NCBI GenBank assembly: GCA_002686085.1 | Contig: NZAC01000014.1 | Span: 57,119-108,948 of the forward strand | DNA from: Roseibacillus sp. | GTDB lineage: Bacteria > Verrucomicrobiota > Verrucomicrobiia > Verrucomicrobiales > Akkermansiaceae | Direction: 5' to 3' | DNA: 51,830 nt | Part shown: piece after piece, positions 8,835 to 17,533 of the stretch | Layout of the letters: every line of letters begins with the position of its first letter | Position numbering within the stretch: the stretch's first letter is position 1 | Notes under the pieces: model-generated | Seen by the model: the letters and a program-made list of their open reading frames with translations, nothing else | Databases searched by the model: none | Told to the model about the DNA's origin: nothing | Made by a program: the position numbers and the translations under genes

Positions 8835-9560
8835 TTACCAAGCTGCCTGTGCGGCCTTGATCTGCTCCGCGTTTAACCCGAGGGCTTCCAGAACACCGGT
8901 AGCCATCATCTTGTTGCCGTCGGGATTCATGTGGACGCCATCAGAGGTAAGGAGCTTCCCGTTTTTCTTGTCGCTACTTGCCTCGATGATGGACTGCATA
9001 CCAGCGTTTAAGTCAGCAAGAAGACATTTCTTTTCTTTCGCGAGCTCTTTGAGAAAGTCGTTGTAGGTCGCAAGCTTCTTGTTGTTGGCATTATTCTTGT
9101 CCTCTCCGATCATGGTGGAGGTGAGAAGAACCACTTTAACCCCAGCCTCCTGACACCTTTCGACGATCTTGGTGATATTGGTCTTGTAGTCGGCGAGGTT
9201 GACACCGCGTTTGCCGTGCCAGACGTCATTGACGCCACAGCTGAGGGTCATCCAGTTGGGGTTTTTGCTCAACACGTCGCGCTCCAGCCTCGCAAGCATC
9301 TGATTGGACTTATGACCGCTGATTCCGGCCGGGATGGCAGAAGCCTTTACGCCCGCTGATTCGAGGCCTCGGATGGCGAGTCGAACGTAGCCATTTGGGC
9401 GCGCTCCCGCCTGCGTGATGGAATCGCCGAGGAACGCGATTTTCTCACCATCTTTTACGGCGATATCCGCCATTGCGGTCATCGCAACTGTCAGCACGGC
9501 GGAGGTTGTCAATGCGATCCGGGGAGCTGTTCCAACTGCTAGTCTATTCTTTAGTTTCAT
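8835..9560 (-). CDS. SGNH/GDSL-family hydrolase, secreted
   Basis: The 241-residue protein starts with a signal peptide (about residues 1-31, cleavage after AMA). It has the SGNH blocks in order: FLGDSIT with nucleophile Ser47, a Gly in PAGISGHKSNQ (block II), the GVNDVW block with Asn111, and SDGVHMNPDG with Asp207 and His210 as the rest of the triad. This fits an extracytoplasmic esterase or acetylesterase acting on small acyl or acetyl groups, perhaps on polysaccharide; the substrate is inferred only. It is a lone gene, transcribed away from the neighbouring beta-propeller gene across 121 bases. Confidence 0.9.
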   Translation of the reverse strand: MKLKNRLAVGTAPRIALTTSAVLTVAMTAMADIAVKDGEKIAFLGDSITQAGARPNGYVRLAIRGLESAGVKASAIPAGISGHKSNQMLARLERDVLSKNPNWMTLSCGVNDVWHGKRGVNLADYKTNITKIVERCQEAGVKVVLLTSTMIGEDKNNANNKKLATYNDFLKELAKEKKCLLADLNAGMQSIIEASSDKKNGKLLTSDGVHMNPDGNKMMATGVLEALGLNAEQIKAAQAAW

Positions 9561-9681
9561 TTGTCGAGGTGGTGATAATTTCAGATCCGCGAGGGTGCGG
9601 ACTCGGGATGTGCCGGTATCAGGGGTGAGGAGTCAACGCCAATCGCCCCAGGGAGGTTCCGAATTGACTGCAGGTTGATAC

Positions 9682-11064
9682 GTGAGCAGGAATACTGGCA
9701 TGCCCCATTTGTGTCAGCGTTTCCAACTTTCAGCCCTTTTGGCCTCTCTCATGCTCTCATGCGGACTGTCTTTTTCAGACGACCAATCTGCAAACTGGTC
9801 TCAGTTCCGTGGTCCTGGGGCGCGGGGTGTGGCAAGCAATCCGAACTTGCCGGAAAAGTGGTCTGCGACCGAGAACGTAGAATGGAAGCGTGATCTGCCA
9901 GGGCGGGGATGGTCCTGTCCGGTGGTATGGGGCCAGCGGGTTTTCCTGACGACCGTCGTTAACGAGGGTGTTTCGGAGAAACCTAAGAAGGGGCTCTACT
10001 TTGGAGGAGAGCGGCCCAAATTTCCGGAGACAATACATCATTGGAAGGTCTTTTGTCTCGATCTGCACAGTGGGAGCATAGTCTGGGAGCGGGAAGTGCA
10101 TCGGGGTAAGCCCGAGTCTGCTATTCACGTAAAGAATAGTTATGCGTCCGAGACCCCGGTCACGGATGGAGAGCGGATCTACTGTTACTTTGGAAACCTT
10201 GGAGTCTTCGTTTTTGATATGGACGGCAATCCACAGTGGTCAAAAAGATTCACCCCACGCAAAACCCGTTACAGCTGGGGAACGGCGGCCTCTCCAGTGC
10301 TTCACGAGGGCCGGCTCTACATCGTGAATGATAATGAGGTAGACTCTTGGTTGCTGGCTCTTGACGCCAAGACGGGGAAGGAGGTCTGGAAGGTAACCCG
10401 GGACGAAAAAAGTAACTGGTCGGCTCCGCATATATGGGAGAACAAGAAGCGCACTGAGATCGTGGTAGCCGGTAGTGGTCGAACGGTCTCCTATGATCTT
10501 GCGGGTAAGGAGCTCTGGTGGTGGCGTCGCGGAATGTCGAGTATAACGATCGCCACCCCCTACTCATCATCAGACCTGCTCTACGTCAGTTCGGGATATG
10601 TGGGAGACAAGAAAAAGCCGATTTATGCGATCAGGCCTGGCGCCCAAGGAGATATTTCCATCAAGCCCTTCAAGAAGAGCGATAATGACTACGTCGCTTG
10701 GTGTAACTGGGAAGCGGCTCCATACAATCCATCAACCCTGCTGTATCAGGGGCAGCTCTATTCGCTCCTCGACAGGGGGTGGCTGAGGGCTCTCGACCCC
10801 AAAAGCGGGGAGTTTGTCTACGAGCGCAAGCGTCTTCCGCCCGGTGCGGGGTATACAGTTTCTCCGTGGGCCTACAATGGGAAGATTTTCTGCCTTAACG
10901 AGGACGGAGAGACCCGGGTCGTAGAGGCGGGGCAGGAATTCAAGTACCTCCATACGAACAAGCTTGCGGATGATGACATGGCTATGGCCAGTCCCGCGAT
11001 GGTTGGAGATCGTCTCCTCATCAGGACCTCAGCCCGGGTCTACTGTATCAGGAAGGAAGAATAA
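9682..11064 (+). CDS. PQQ-like beta-propeller repeat protein, secreted
   Basis: The 460-residue protein begins at GTG 9682, or at ATG 9700, which leaves MPHLCQRF and a hydrophobic signal segment. It then has the WSQFRGPGARGVA opening typical of PQQ-like (BamB-like) propellers in PVC bacteria. Repeated blades carry motifs such as VFCLDLHSGSIVWE, VFVFDMDGNPQWSKRF and LLALDAKTGKEVWKV, ending near residue 455. There is no dehydrogenase catalytic motif, so it is more likely a binding or scaffold propeller than an enzyme. These proteins are abundant in Verrucomicrobia and Planctomycetes and mostly uncharacterised. No operon partner is evident; the downstream gene is convergent. Confidence 0.85.
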   Translation: MSRNTGMPHLCQRFQLSALLASLMLSCGLSFSDDQSANWSQFRGPGARGVASNPNLPEKWSATENVEWKRDLPGRGWSCPVVWGQRVFLTTVVNEGVSEKPKKGLYFGGERPKFPETIHHWKVFCLDLHSGSIVWEREVHRGKPESAIHVKNSYASETPVTDGERIYCYFGNLGVFVFDMDGNPQWSKRFTPRKTRYSWGTAASPVLHEGRLYIVNDNEVDSWLLALDAKTGKEVWKVTRDEKSNWSAPHIWENKKRTEIVVAGSGRTVSYDLAGKELWWWRRGMSSITIATPYSSSDLLYVSSGYVGDKKKPIYAIRPGAQGDISIKPFKKSDNDYVAWCNWEAAPYNPSTLLYQGQLYSLLDRGWLRALDPKSGEFVYERKRLPPGAGYTVSPWAYNGKIFCLNEDGETRVVEAGQEFKYLHTNKLADDDMAMASPAMVGDRLLIRTSARVYCIRKEE

Positions 11065-11119
11065 GGATACGCTTTCCTGTCTCGTAAACTAGCGGCTGCT
11101 CACAGGTGGCCATTTATAA

Positions 11120-11590
11120 TCAGCGGCGGCGAGATTGTGGCTTTAAATACCTCCTCGGAGTAGAGCCCGGACTGGCAACCCGGCCGCTGCTCTTTTCAAT
11201 CACCGTGACCTGAACAGGAGAGCCTATCTCATCAAGGCGCAGTTCGTAGGTTTCACCGGGCCGGGATTCAAATCCAAAGGGAGCGGTGCCACGAATGGTC
11301 CTTCGTCCTCGCTTGAGAGTGAAGATGACCGTGCCCGCGGGAACGCGATACTTACGAGGCGCCAGCATCTCGAATGGTGTTTCAAAGCGGAGGAGCCATC
11401 CATTGCTACCTTTATCCTCAGGGCCAATCAGGCGTCGTCCCGTAAAGGGTTCTTCCGCTGGCATGACGACAAGCGCAAATCCTGCCTCTCTGGTGATCCG
11501 GCTCGAGGAGTGTGGTTTATTTGCACAACCGGAAAACAACACGATGATGCCGAGGGCGCCAGCGGCGGAAACTGAAGAAAGGATGCGCAC
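11120..11590 (-). CDS. Hypothetical small lipoprotein or exported protein
   Basis: I do not recognise a family. From GTG at 11590 the product is 156 residues. It has a short N-terminus (VRILSS), a hydrophobic stretch, and a lipobox-like FSGC followed by ANKPHSSSR, so it is probably a lipoprotein. The rest is a basic, beta-rich domain of about 110 residues with GETYELRLDE near its end and an Arg-rich C-terminus (YLKPQSRRR). The frame continues upstream to TTG 11662, but those extra residues do not resemble a signal. It is convergent with the propeller gene and divergent from the large CotH gene. Confidence 0.55.
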   Translation of the reverse strand: MRILSSVSAAGALGIIVLFSGCANKPHSSSRITREAGFALVVMPAEEPFTGRRLIGPEDKGSNGWLLRFETPFEMLAPRKYRVPAGTVIFTLKRGRRTIRGTAPFGFESRPGETYELRLDEIGSPVQVTVIEKSSGRVASPGSTPRRYLKPQSRRR

Positions 11591-11702
11591 GATGTGGACA
11601 GGTATTAATGCGTCAATACATCCAATATAAAAAGGAAGGTTTACTGTTTCTGCGAGAAGCAACTCGAAAAGGGTATATTTTATCCATGTCCCAGAGAGAG
11701 AG

Positions 11703-11732
11703 TTGGATGGACTGTAGTGGGTTTGCTACAAT
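11703..11732 (+). promoter_or_regulatory. Candidate promoter for the CotH/lamin-tail gene
   Basis: TTGGAT (11703-11708) and TACAAT (11727-11732) are separated by 18 bases. The -10 is preceded by TGC, giving an extended -10 form. It would start RNA near 11739, about 75 bases before the ATG at 11814. The -35 match is weak; the extended -10 is the main support. Confidence 0.35.
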
Positions 11733-11813
11733 GCGGAAACGGATTGACTGCCTCCAGCTGTGCTGCGGGAGGAAGGGCCCCGAAACTCATATGCTAAATC
11801 TTCCCATTTTTTC

Positions 11814-14800
11814 ATGAGCCGAATTCCTACCTCAGTTCTTTGTTGTGTTCTTACGGCGGCTGCCTTTCTTGTCGGTGAAGCAGCAGCTGACAGCATTGGT
11901 ATCAATTTTAACAGCAACCGTGATGCTGCTGTTGCGGAGATTGGGTCATCTGAGTCCGCGGGTCTTCCTGCCATTGCACAAGTCAATTGGAACAATACTA
12001 ATGGAGGGTCGTCAGCTACGGACGGAGCCAGCGGTAGTACGGCGGATATTTTGAGCCCCTCGGCGGGATTGCTGGTTGATGACAGTGGTAATCCAGTGGC
12101 AGTCACCGTGAGTTGGTCATCTAATGGAACGTGGAATACCAATAACGGGAGCTCTAATGGAAACGCCAAGCTGATGAACGGGTATATCGATGCGATTAAC
12201 GCCGGAGGCCTTGCGCGCATTGACTTGGCGGGTATTCCCTATGCTCAATACGATGTCTACGTGTATTTCGGGAGTGATGGTAACGGCAGAACTGGATCTG
12301 TTTTCAGTCCAACTGCCGATCAGGAGTTTTTCTTCACGACGTTTTCAAGTCGAGGTGGTTTCGATGGCGGGGATTACCTGCTTACCGAGGCTACTGCCGG
12401 GAATCCCGAAGCGAATTACTGTGTGTTTCGTGATCAGACTTCGGGAACGTTTTCGGTGCAATTGAATCGTGGTTCCAGCAACTCAGGGTTTCATGGAATT
12501 CAAATCGTGGGAACTTCAGTGCCAGGTGCACCAGCGGTAGTAACCAATCCAGCCACTCTGGTCTCCTCTGAGTCTGCACGGCTTAATGGTGCAGTCACCG
12601 ACGTGGGGTCAGGAGCTCCGGCAGTAACAGTGTATTATGGAGAAAATGATGGCCTGACAAATGCTGAAGACTGGGATTCTGCGGTGAGTCTGCAGGGCCC
12701 ACAGGCAGGTGCTTTTTTTGCTGATGTCGCCGGTCTACTTCCGGGGCAAACCTACTATTACCGTTCTTATGCGGCAAATACATCCGGGTCCGGTTGGTCA
12801 GCCGTCAGCGAGAGCTTTCAGACAGGAGTGAGCCCGCCTGCTATTGTGAACCTGGCCCCAAGTGAAATTATGACTGGTAGTGCCCGTGTTGGTGCCGAGG
12901 TGACGGCCACCGGTGGCGGAATTCCCTTGGTGACCCTTTTTTACGGGGTGAGCGATGGGGGCAGCTCTGAGGCAAGCTGGAGCAATTCGGTCCAACTGGG
13001 AGTTCAGGAAGGATCAGCGCGGACTGTGCTGACTGGATTGCAGGCTGGAGTGACCTACTATTACCGGGCGAGGGCAACGAATGAGGGGGGTGTCAGCTGG
13101 GCGCCTGTCACCGAGAGCTTGATGACCGAGCAGCCCGCTCCCCCGGTGGTCGTCAATCGTAACGCAGACAGTGTGCGAGGTGCTTCGGCAAATTTACGGG
13201 GCGAAGTAACGGATACTGGATTCGATGCGCCTGTAATAACTTTTTATTATGGAAGAAGCGATGGTGGAGCCGAGCTGGAAGGCTGGGAGCGGTCCGTGAG
13301 CATCGGTGAGAGAACAGGGCGATTTTCCCTTTTTGTGTCAGATCTCGAACCGCTCACCACCTATTATTTCCGGTGTCGCGCAAGCAACGTGGCCGGTTCG
13401 GCATGGGCCACGTCCAGCGAATCGTTCACCACGACAGAACTGCTCAGCAGCTCCGTGGTGATCAATGAAATTCATTACGACCATGAACCCAAAACAGAGC
13501 GGGGAGAATTCCTCGAGCTTTTCAACCCGGGGGACTCACCTGTGCTTCTTACGGGGTGGCAGCTCAATGGTGCTGTCGATTTTGATTTCCCTGAAGGTAC
13601 ATCGATAGAGGCCAATGGTTTTCTTGTCGTTGCCGAGGACCCGGAGGCAATGCAATCGATTTTTGGTTTCGATAATGCTCTGGGTCCGTATTCGGGAAGG
13701 CTGAGTAACGATGGAGAACGCATCGAGCTTGAGGATGAGAATGGATCACTGGTGGATGAGGTATCCTACGAGATCGGGTTTCCCTGGCCGACGGCTTCCC
13801 GGGGAGGAGGTTCCTCGATGGAATTGATCAACGAGGACCTTGATAACCAGCTCGGTAGCTCGTGGCGATCTTCGGGGAGCGTGATATCCGGAGGACCTCA
13901 GGTGACCTACGTCTCTGCAGGAGAAACATGGAGTTATCGGAGGGGAACCAGCGAGGCCTCCGCACCCCCGGACGCATGGCGGATGCAGGATTTCGTCGAG
14001 GATGCGACTTGGACAACTGGACGGGCAGGATTCGGTTACGGGGATGGCGACGACGCTACTGTCCTTAGCGACATGCGAGGCAGTTATTCCAGTGTCTATC
14101 TGCGAAAGGATTTCAACGTCACGGGAGAGATTCCAAGGCAGCTCTCCATACGTGTCTACCATGATGACGGGGCGATCGTCTGGATTAATGGTGATGAGGT
14201 GGCCAGGGTGAGCGTGGACCAGGGAGATTTGACATACCGTGGGATCCGGGCATCAGACCCTCAGGGCGGATCTGACGGTAGCGCGATAAACAACCACGAG
14301 GCGGCATGGACCGAAGTGATTTACCTCGGTGCCCGGAATACCCTCAGGACGGGGACCAACACGGTAACGGTCCAAGGATTTAATGGAACCCTTTCCAGCA
14401 GCGACTTCTCACTTGATTGCGAGCTGAGAACTCCTCCGCCCGGGAACCCGGCAGTTGGTGTTCCAACCCCGGGACAGGCTAACACGGTCTACGCCTCCAA
14501 CGCCCCGCCAAACATTCGGCAGGTTAATCATTCGCCGTTACAGCCTTCGGCTGCGGAGGAAGTACTGGTCACCGCAAAGGTTTCAGATCCAGATGGTGTG
14601 CGAAGGGTCACCCTGACCTACCAGCTGGTTGAACCGGGGGCCTACGTGCACAAGGAGGATTCCGCATACGAGGATGGATGGATTTCTCTCGAAATGGTGG
14701 ATGACGGTAGTGGTGGCGACATGGCCTCCGGCGACTCCATCTTCTCTGTTTCCATTCCCTCCGCCGTGCAGGTTCATCGCCGCCTTGTCCGCTACAGGAT

Positions 14801-17462
14801 CACGGTTGAGGATGAGCTTGGGATTTCTCAGCGCACACCTTTCGAGGACGATGAATCTCCCAATTTCGCCTATTTCTGTTACGATGGTGTCCCTGACTGG
14901 TCAGGGTCGAAAAGGCCGGGAGTGCTTCGCAATGAGAACTACTCTTCAGAAGCTCTGGAAAGTATTGCGGTGTATCATCTGATTACCAAGGAGTCTGATG
15001 TGATCCAGTGCCAGTGGACAGGTCCGACGGACGGGCAATATCGCTATCTCGGAACATGGGTTTATGAGGGAAAGGTCTACGATCACATGCGTTACCGCAT
15101 TCGGGGTCGTGCCTCTACCCGGCAGGTGGGAAAGAACAAGTGGAAGTTCAATTTCAACAGGGCTCGCCCCTTTGAGGCACGGGATAACTATGGACGTAAA
15201 TACGATGTCAGCTGGGATAAAATCAATGGACTGCCTGCAACCAACCCGTGGTGGAGGAATAATGCTTCCACCGACGGTACGGTTTTCTGTGAATCCCTCA
15301 GTTTTCGATTGTATCAGTTGGCAGGAGGCCTCGCCAGCAACACTCACTTCTACCACTTTCGCATCATCGATCAGGAGGAAGAGGCCCCTTCTGACCAGTA
15401 TGATGGAGATTTCTGGGGCCTCTATACAGCGATCGAGCAACCGGACATGAAGTTTCTTGAGGCCCGCAACATGCCCGAAGGAAATCTCTACAACGCCCAT
15501 GGTGGATCCGGATCAACAAAGAGGGCACAGGCCTCCACCCTGCCGGCTGATAAGTCTGACCTCTTTGACTTCCAGAGTTTGCACAACAGTGGAACCTCCC
15601 GGGCACAATGGGAGGAGACGCTGGAATTTGACGATTACTTCGCATTTAACGCAATTAACCTTGCGATCAACAACTCCGATATGCGCCCGCAGGAAAATGT
15701 GAACTACTATCATAATTCGGAAACCGGAAAATGGCATATCATCCCGTGGGATCTCGATCTGACGTTTGAGGATGCTCCTCACCTGGGGCGTGGGGACACT
15801 TCGGACTGGGAGAGAATTTACCATTGCCTGCAGTATCCCGATACCAACCAGGCCTATCAGAACCGAGTGCGTGAAATTCTTGACCTGCTTCTCGACAATG
15901 GGCAATCCAGCCATGCCGTAGATGAGTTCGCAGGGTTCCTGACTCGCGGAGGACGAAATAATATTGTGGAGGCTGGACAGGCCGTCTGGGATTACCATCC
16001 CCGGAAGAGCAAGAAGGGTATATGGTATGCAAACTTTAACTCCTCTCTGCTCACCAGCCGGACCTTTGCGGGGTTGACTGAATATACGAGAGATTTCTTA
16101 ACCGTGGGAGGCTACGGAAGGAGCAACCTGGCTGCCAAGTCTGCTGACAACGCGATTCCGAACAAGCCGGTTATTACGTATGTGGGTCCGTCCGGATTTC
16201 GTTCTGACGGACTCGTGTTTCGTTCGTCTTCCTTCAATGACCCGCAGGGTCGCGGGACTTTTGGATCAATGGAGTGGCGGCTTGGAGAGGTTCTTAATCC
16301 CGATTCCCCCAATTATACCGAGGGGGATCGATACGTTTATGAGATCGAGACCTTTTATCAGAGCCCGCGGCTCGAAACCTTTGAGCGAGATTTCACCTTT
16401 CCAGCGACGACCGCAAGGCCCGGCCGGACCTACCGTGCCCGTGTTCGTCATCTTGACAGTTCGGGCCGCGCCAGCAACTGGTCGGACCCGATTGAATTCA
16501 CGGCTGCTACCCCGCTCCTGTCGCCCTGGATCGAAAATCTGATGGTAACTGAGGTGCACTACAACCCTCTCCGGGCCAGTGCATCTGAAATTGCAGCTGG
16601 CTTTGTTACCTCCGATTTTGAATTCATCGAGATATACAATCGAAACGCCTCCGAGACCCTGGACCTCAGGGACATCCGGTTTACCAAGGGAATTGATTTT
16701 GACTTCCGGGACAGCAGTGTCACCAGTTTGGGTCCTCGCGAATTTGCGCTCGTAGTTCGAAACACGGAAGCCTTCACATCGCGTTACGGGGAAGGGTTGC
16801 CTGTGGCGGGTAGTTATGGCCCGGACAATCTCTCCAACGGGGGTGAGAACGTGAAACTTTCCTTTGGAGCTGGCTCCGCCATCAGGGAGTTTCAGTACTT
16901 GGATGAGGATCCCTGGCCTTCCGATGCGGATGGAAGTGGGTTTTCACTCGTTCTCGTGGCTCCAGACAGTTCCCCTGACCATGCTGATCCTGCTAGCTGG
17001 ACCGTCAGTTTGAACGTGGGAGGGAGTCCCGGGGCAGCGGAGCCGGGTGCAACTTTCGCCGAGTGGAAGAATGATGTTTTCACAACGGGGGAACTAGCTG
17101 ATCCTGATATCTCTGGAGATGCCGTCGACCTCGATTCGGATGGAATGAGTAACCTCCTGGAATATGCCCTCGCCTCCGATCCAAAGGTTCCCGATCCAGG
17201 GAATCTTCCCGATCTCATCATGGTGCCGGATGGCTCCGTGGTTCATCCTGCGCTCCGCTACCGTCGGCGTCCTACGAGCGGTGACCTCGCATACAGTATC
17301 GAGTCCTCGAGAGATTTGATCAACTGGCTTCCGGAAGAAAGCACGGTGCTGGTCGATTCGAGCAACAATGGCGATGGTTCCGTGACAGACACGGTAAGGG
17401 TTGAATCTTCGTCGCAAGCCCTTGACCGTTTTTTCCTCCGCCTCAGGGTTGAAATAAGGTGA
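11814..17462 (+). CDS. Giant secreted CotH-kinase-like / lamin-tail-domain protein with fibronectin-like repeats
   Basis: The 1882-residue protein has a signal peptide (1-26) and then a module of about 207 residues shared with two neighbouring genes (27-233). Three fibronectin-III-like repeats follow (about 236-542; each with a YYG..DG start and TYYYR end). Next come a lamin-tail-like domain opening VVINEIHYDHEP (543-690), a beta-sandwich region with VYHDDGAIVWINGDEVA (695-880), and a CotH-like region (1055-1430) with RGRAST and IIPWDLDLTFE. A fibronectin-like part, a second lamin-tail domain (1572-1738) and a Ca-binding-like DLDSDGMSN stretch complete it. CotH homologues in spores are protein kinases; in PVC bacteria such proteins are exported and of unknown role. 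The frame opens at GTG 11760, but the ATG at 11814 gives the signal peptide. The next gene starts 71 bases after the stop. Confidence 0.85.
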   Translation: MSRIPTSVLCCVLTAAAFLVGEAAADSIGINFNSNRDAAVAEIGSSESAGLPAIAQVNWNNTNGGSSATDGASGSTADILSPSAGLLVDDSGNPVAVTVSWSSNGTWNTNNGSSNGNAKLMNGYIDAINAGGLARIDLAGIPYAQYDVYVYFGSDGNGRTGSVFSPTADQEFFFTTFSSRGGFDGGDYLLTEATAGNPEANYCVFRDQTSGTFSVQLNRGSSNSGFHGIQIVGTSVPGAPAVVTNPATLVSSESARLNGAVTDVGSGAPAVTVYYGENDGLTNAEDWDSAVSLQGPQAGAFFADVAGLLPGQTYYYRSYAANTSGSGWSAVSESFQTGVSPPAIVNLAPSEIMTGSARVGAEVTATGGGIPLVTLFYGVSDGGSSEASWSNSVQLGVQEGSARTVLTGLQAGVTYYYRARATNEGGVSWAPVTESLMTEQPAPPVVVNRNADSVRGASANLRGEVTDTGFDAPVITFYYGRSDGGAELEGWERSVSIGERTGRFSLFVSDLEPLTTYYFRCRASNVAGSAWATSSESFTTTELLSSSVVINEIHYDHEPKTERGEFLELFNPGDSPVLLTGWQLNGAVDFDFPEGTSIEANGFLVVAEDPEAMQSIFGFDNALGPYSGRLSNDGERIELEDENGSLVDEVSYEIGFPWPTASRGGGSSMELINEDLDNQLGSSWRSSGSVISGGPQVTYVSAGETWSYRRGTSEASAPPDAWRMQDFVEDATWTTGRAGFGYGDGDDATVLSDMRGSYSSVYLRKDFNVTGEIPRQLSIRVYHDDGAIVWINGDEVARVSVDQGDLTYRGIRASDPQGGSDGSAINNHEAAWTEVIYLGARNTLRTGTNTVTVQGFNGTLSSSDFSLDCELRTPPPGNPAVGVPTPGQANTVYASNAPPNIRQVNHSPLQPSAAEEVLVTAKVSDPDGVRRVTLTYQLVEPGAYVHKEDSAYEDGWISLEMVDDGSGGDMASGDSIFSVSIPSAVQVHRRLVRYRITVEDELGISQRTPFEDDESPNFAYFCYDGVPDWSGSKRPGVLRNENYSSEALESIAVYHLITKESDVIQCQWTGPTDGQYRYLGTWVYEGKVYDHMRYRIRGRASTRQVGKNKWKFNFNRARPFEARDNYGRKYDVSWDKINGLPATNPWWRNNASTDGTVFCESLSFRLYQLAGGLASNTHFYHFRIIDQEEEAPSDQYDGDFWGLYTAIEQPDMKFLEARNMPEGNLYNAHGGSGSTKRAQASTLPADKSDLFDFQSLHNSGTSRAQWEETLEFDDYFAFNAINLAINNSDMRPQENVNYYHNSETGKWHIIPWDLDLTFEDAPHLGRGDTSDWERIYHCLQYPDTNQAYQNRVREILDLLLDNGQSSHAVDEFAGFLTRGGRNNIVEAGQAVWDYHPRKSKKGIWYANFNSSLLTSRTFAGLTEYTRDFLTVGGYGRSNLAAKSADNAIPNKPVITYVGPSGFRSDGLVFRSSSFNDPQGRGTFGSMEWRLGEVLNPDSPNYTEGDRYVYEIETFYQSPRLETFERDFTFPATTARPGRTYRARVRHLDSSGRASNWSDPIEFTAATPLLSPWIENLMVTEVHYNPLRASASEIAAGFVTSDFEFIEIYNRNASETLDLRDIRFTKGIDFDFRDSSVTSLGPREFALVVRNTEAFTSRYGEGLPVAGSYGPDNLSNGGENVKLSFGAGSAIREFQYLDEDPWPSDADGSGFSLVLVAPDSSPDHADPASWTVSLNVGGSPGAAEPGATFAEWKNDVFTTGELADPDISGDAVDLDSDGMSNLLEYALASDPKVPDPGNLPDLIMVPDGSVVHPALRYRRRPTSGDLAYSIESSRDLINWLPEESTVLVDSSNNGDGSVTDTVRVESSSQALDRFFLRLRVEIR
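11892..12512 (+). repeat. Shared SIGINF module, copy 1
   Basis: First of five copies of an unnamed domain of about 200 residues. Landmarks are SIGINFNSNRD at the start, NGTWNTNNG, MNGYIDAINAGG, YDVYVYFGSDGNGRTG and, at the end, NRGSSNSGFHGIQIVG. It directly follows the signal peptide of the CotH protein. Confidence 0.75.
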
Positions 17463-17533
17463 GTGAAGGCGCCGCTTGGGCAGGAGCGGGTTGCAAATTT
17501 TTTTCGTGCTGTCAAGCTGGTCCAACCCCAGTC

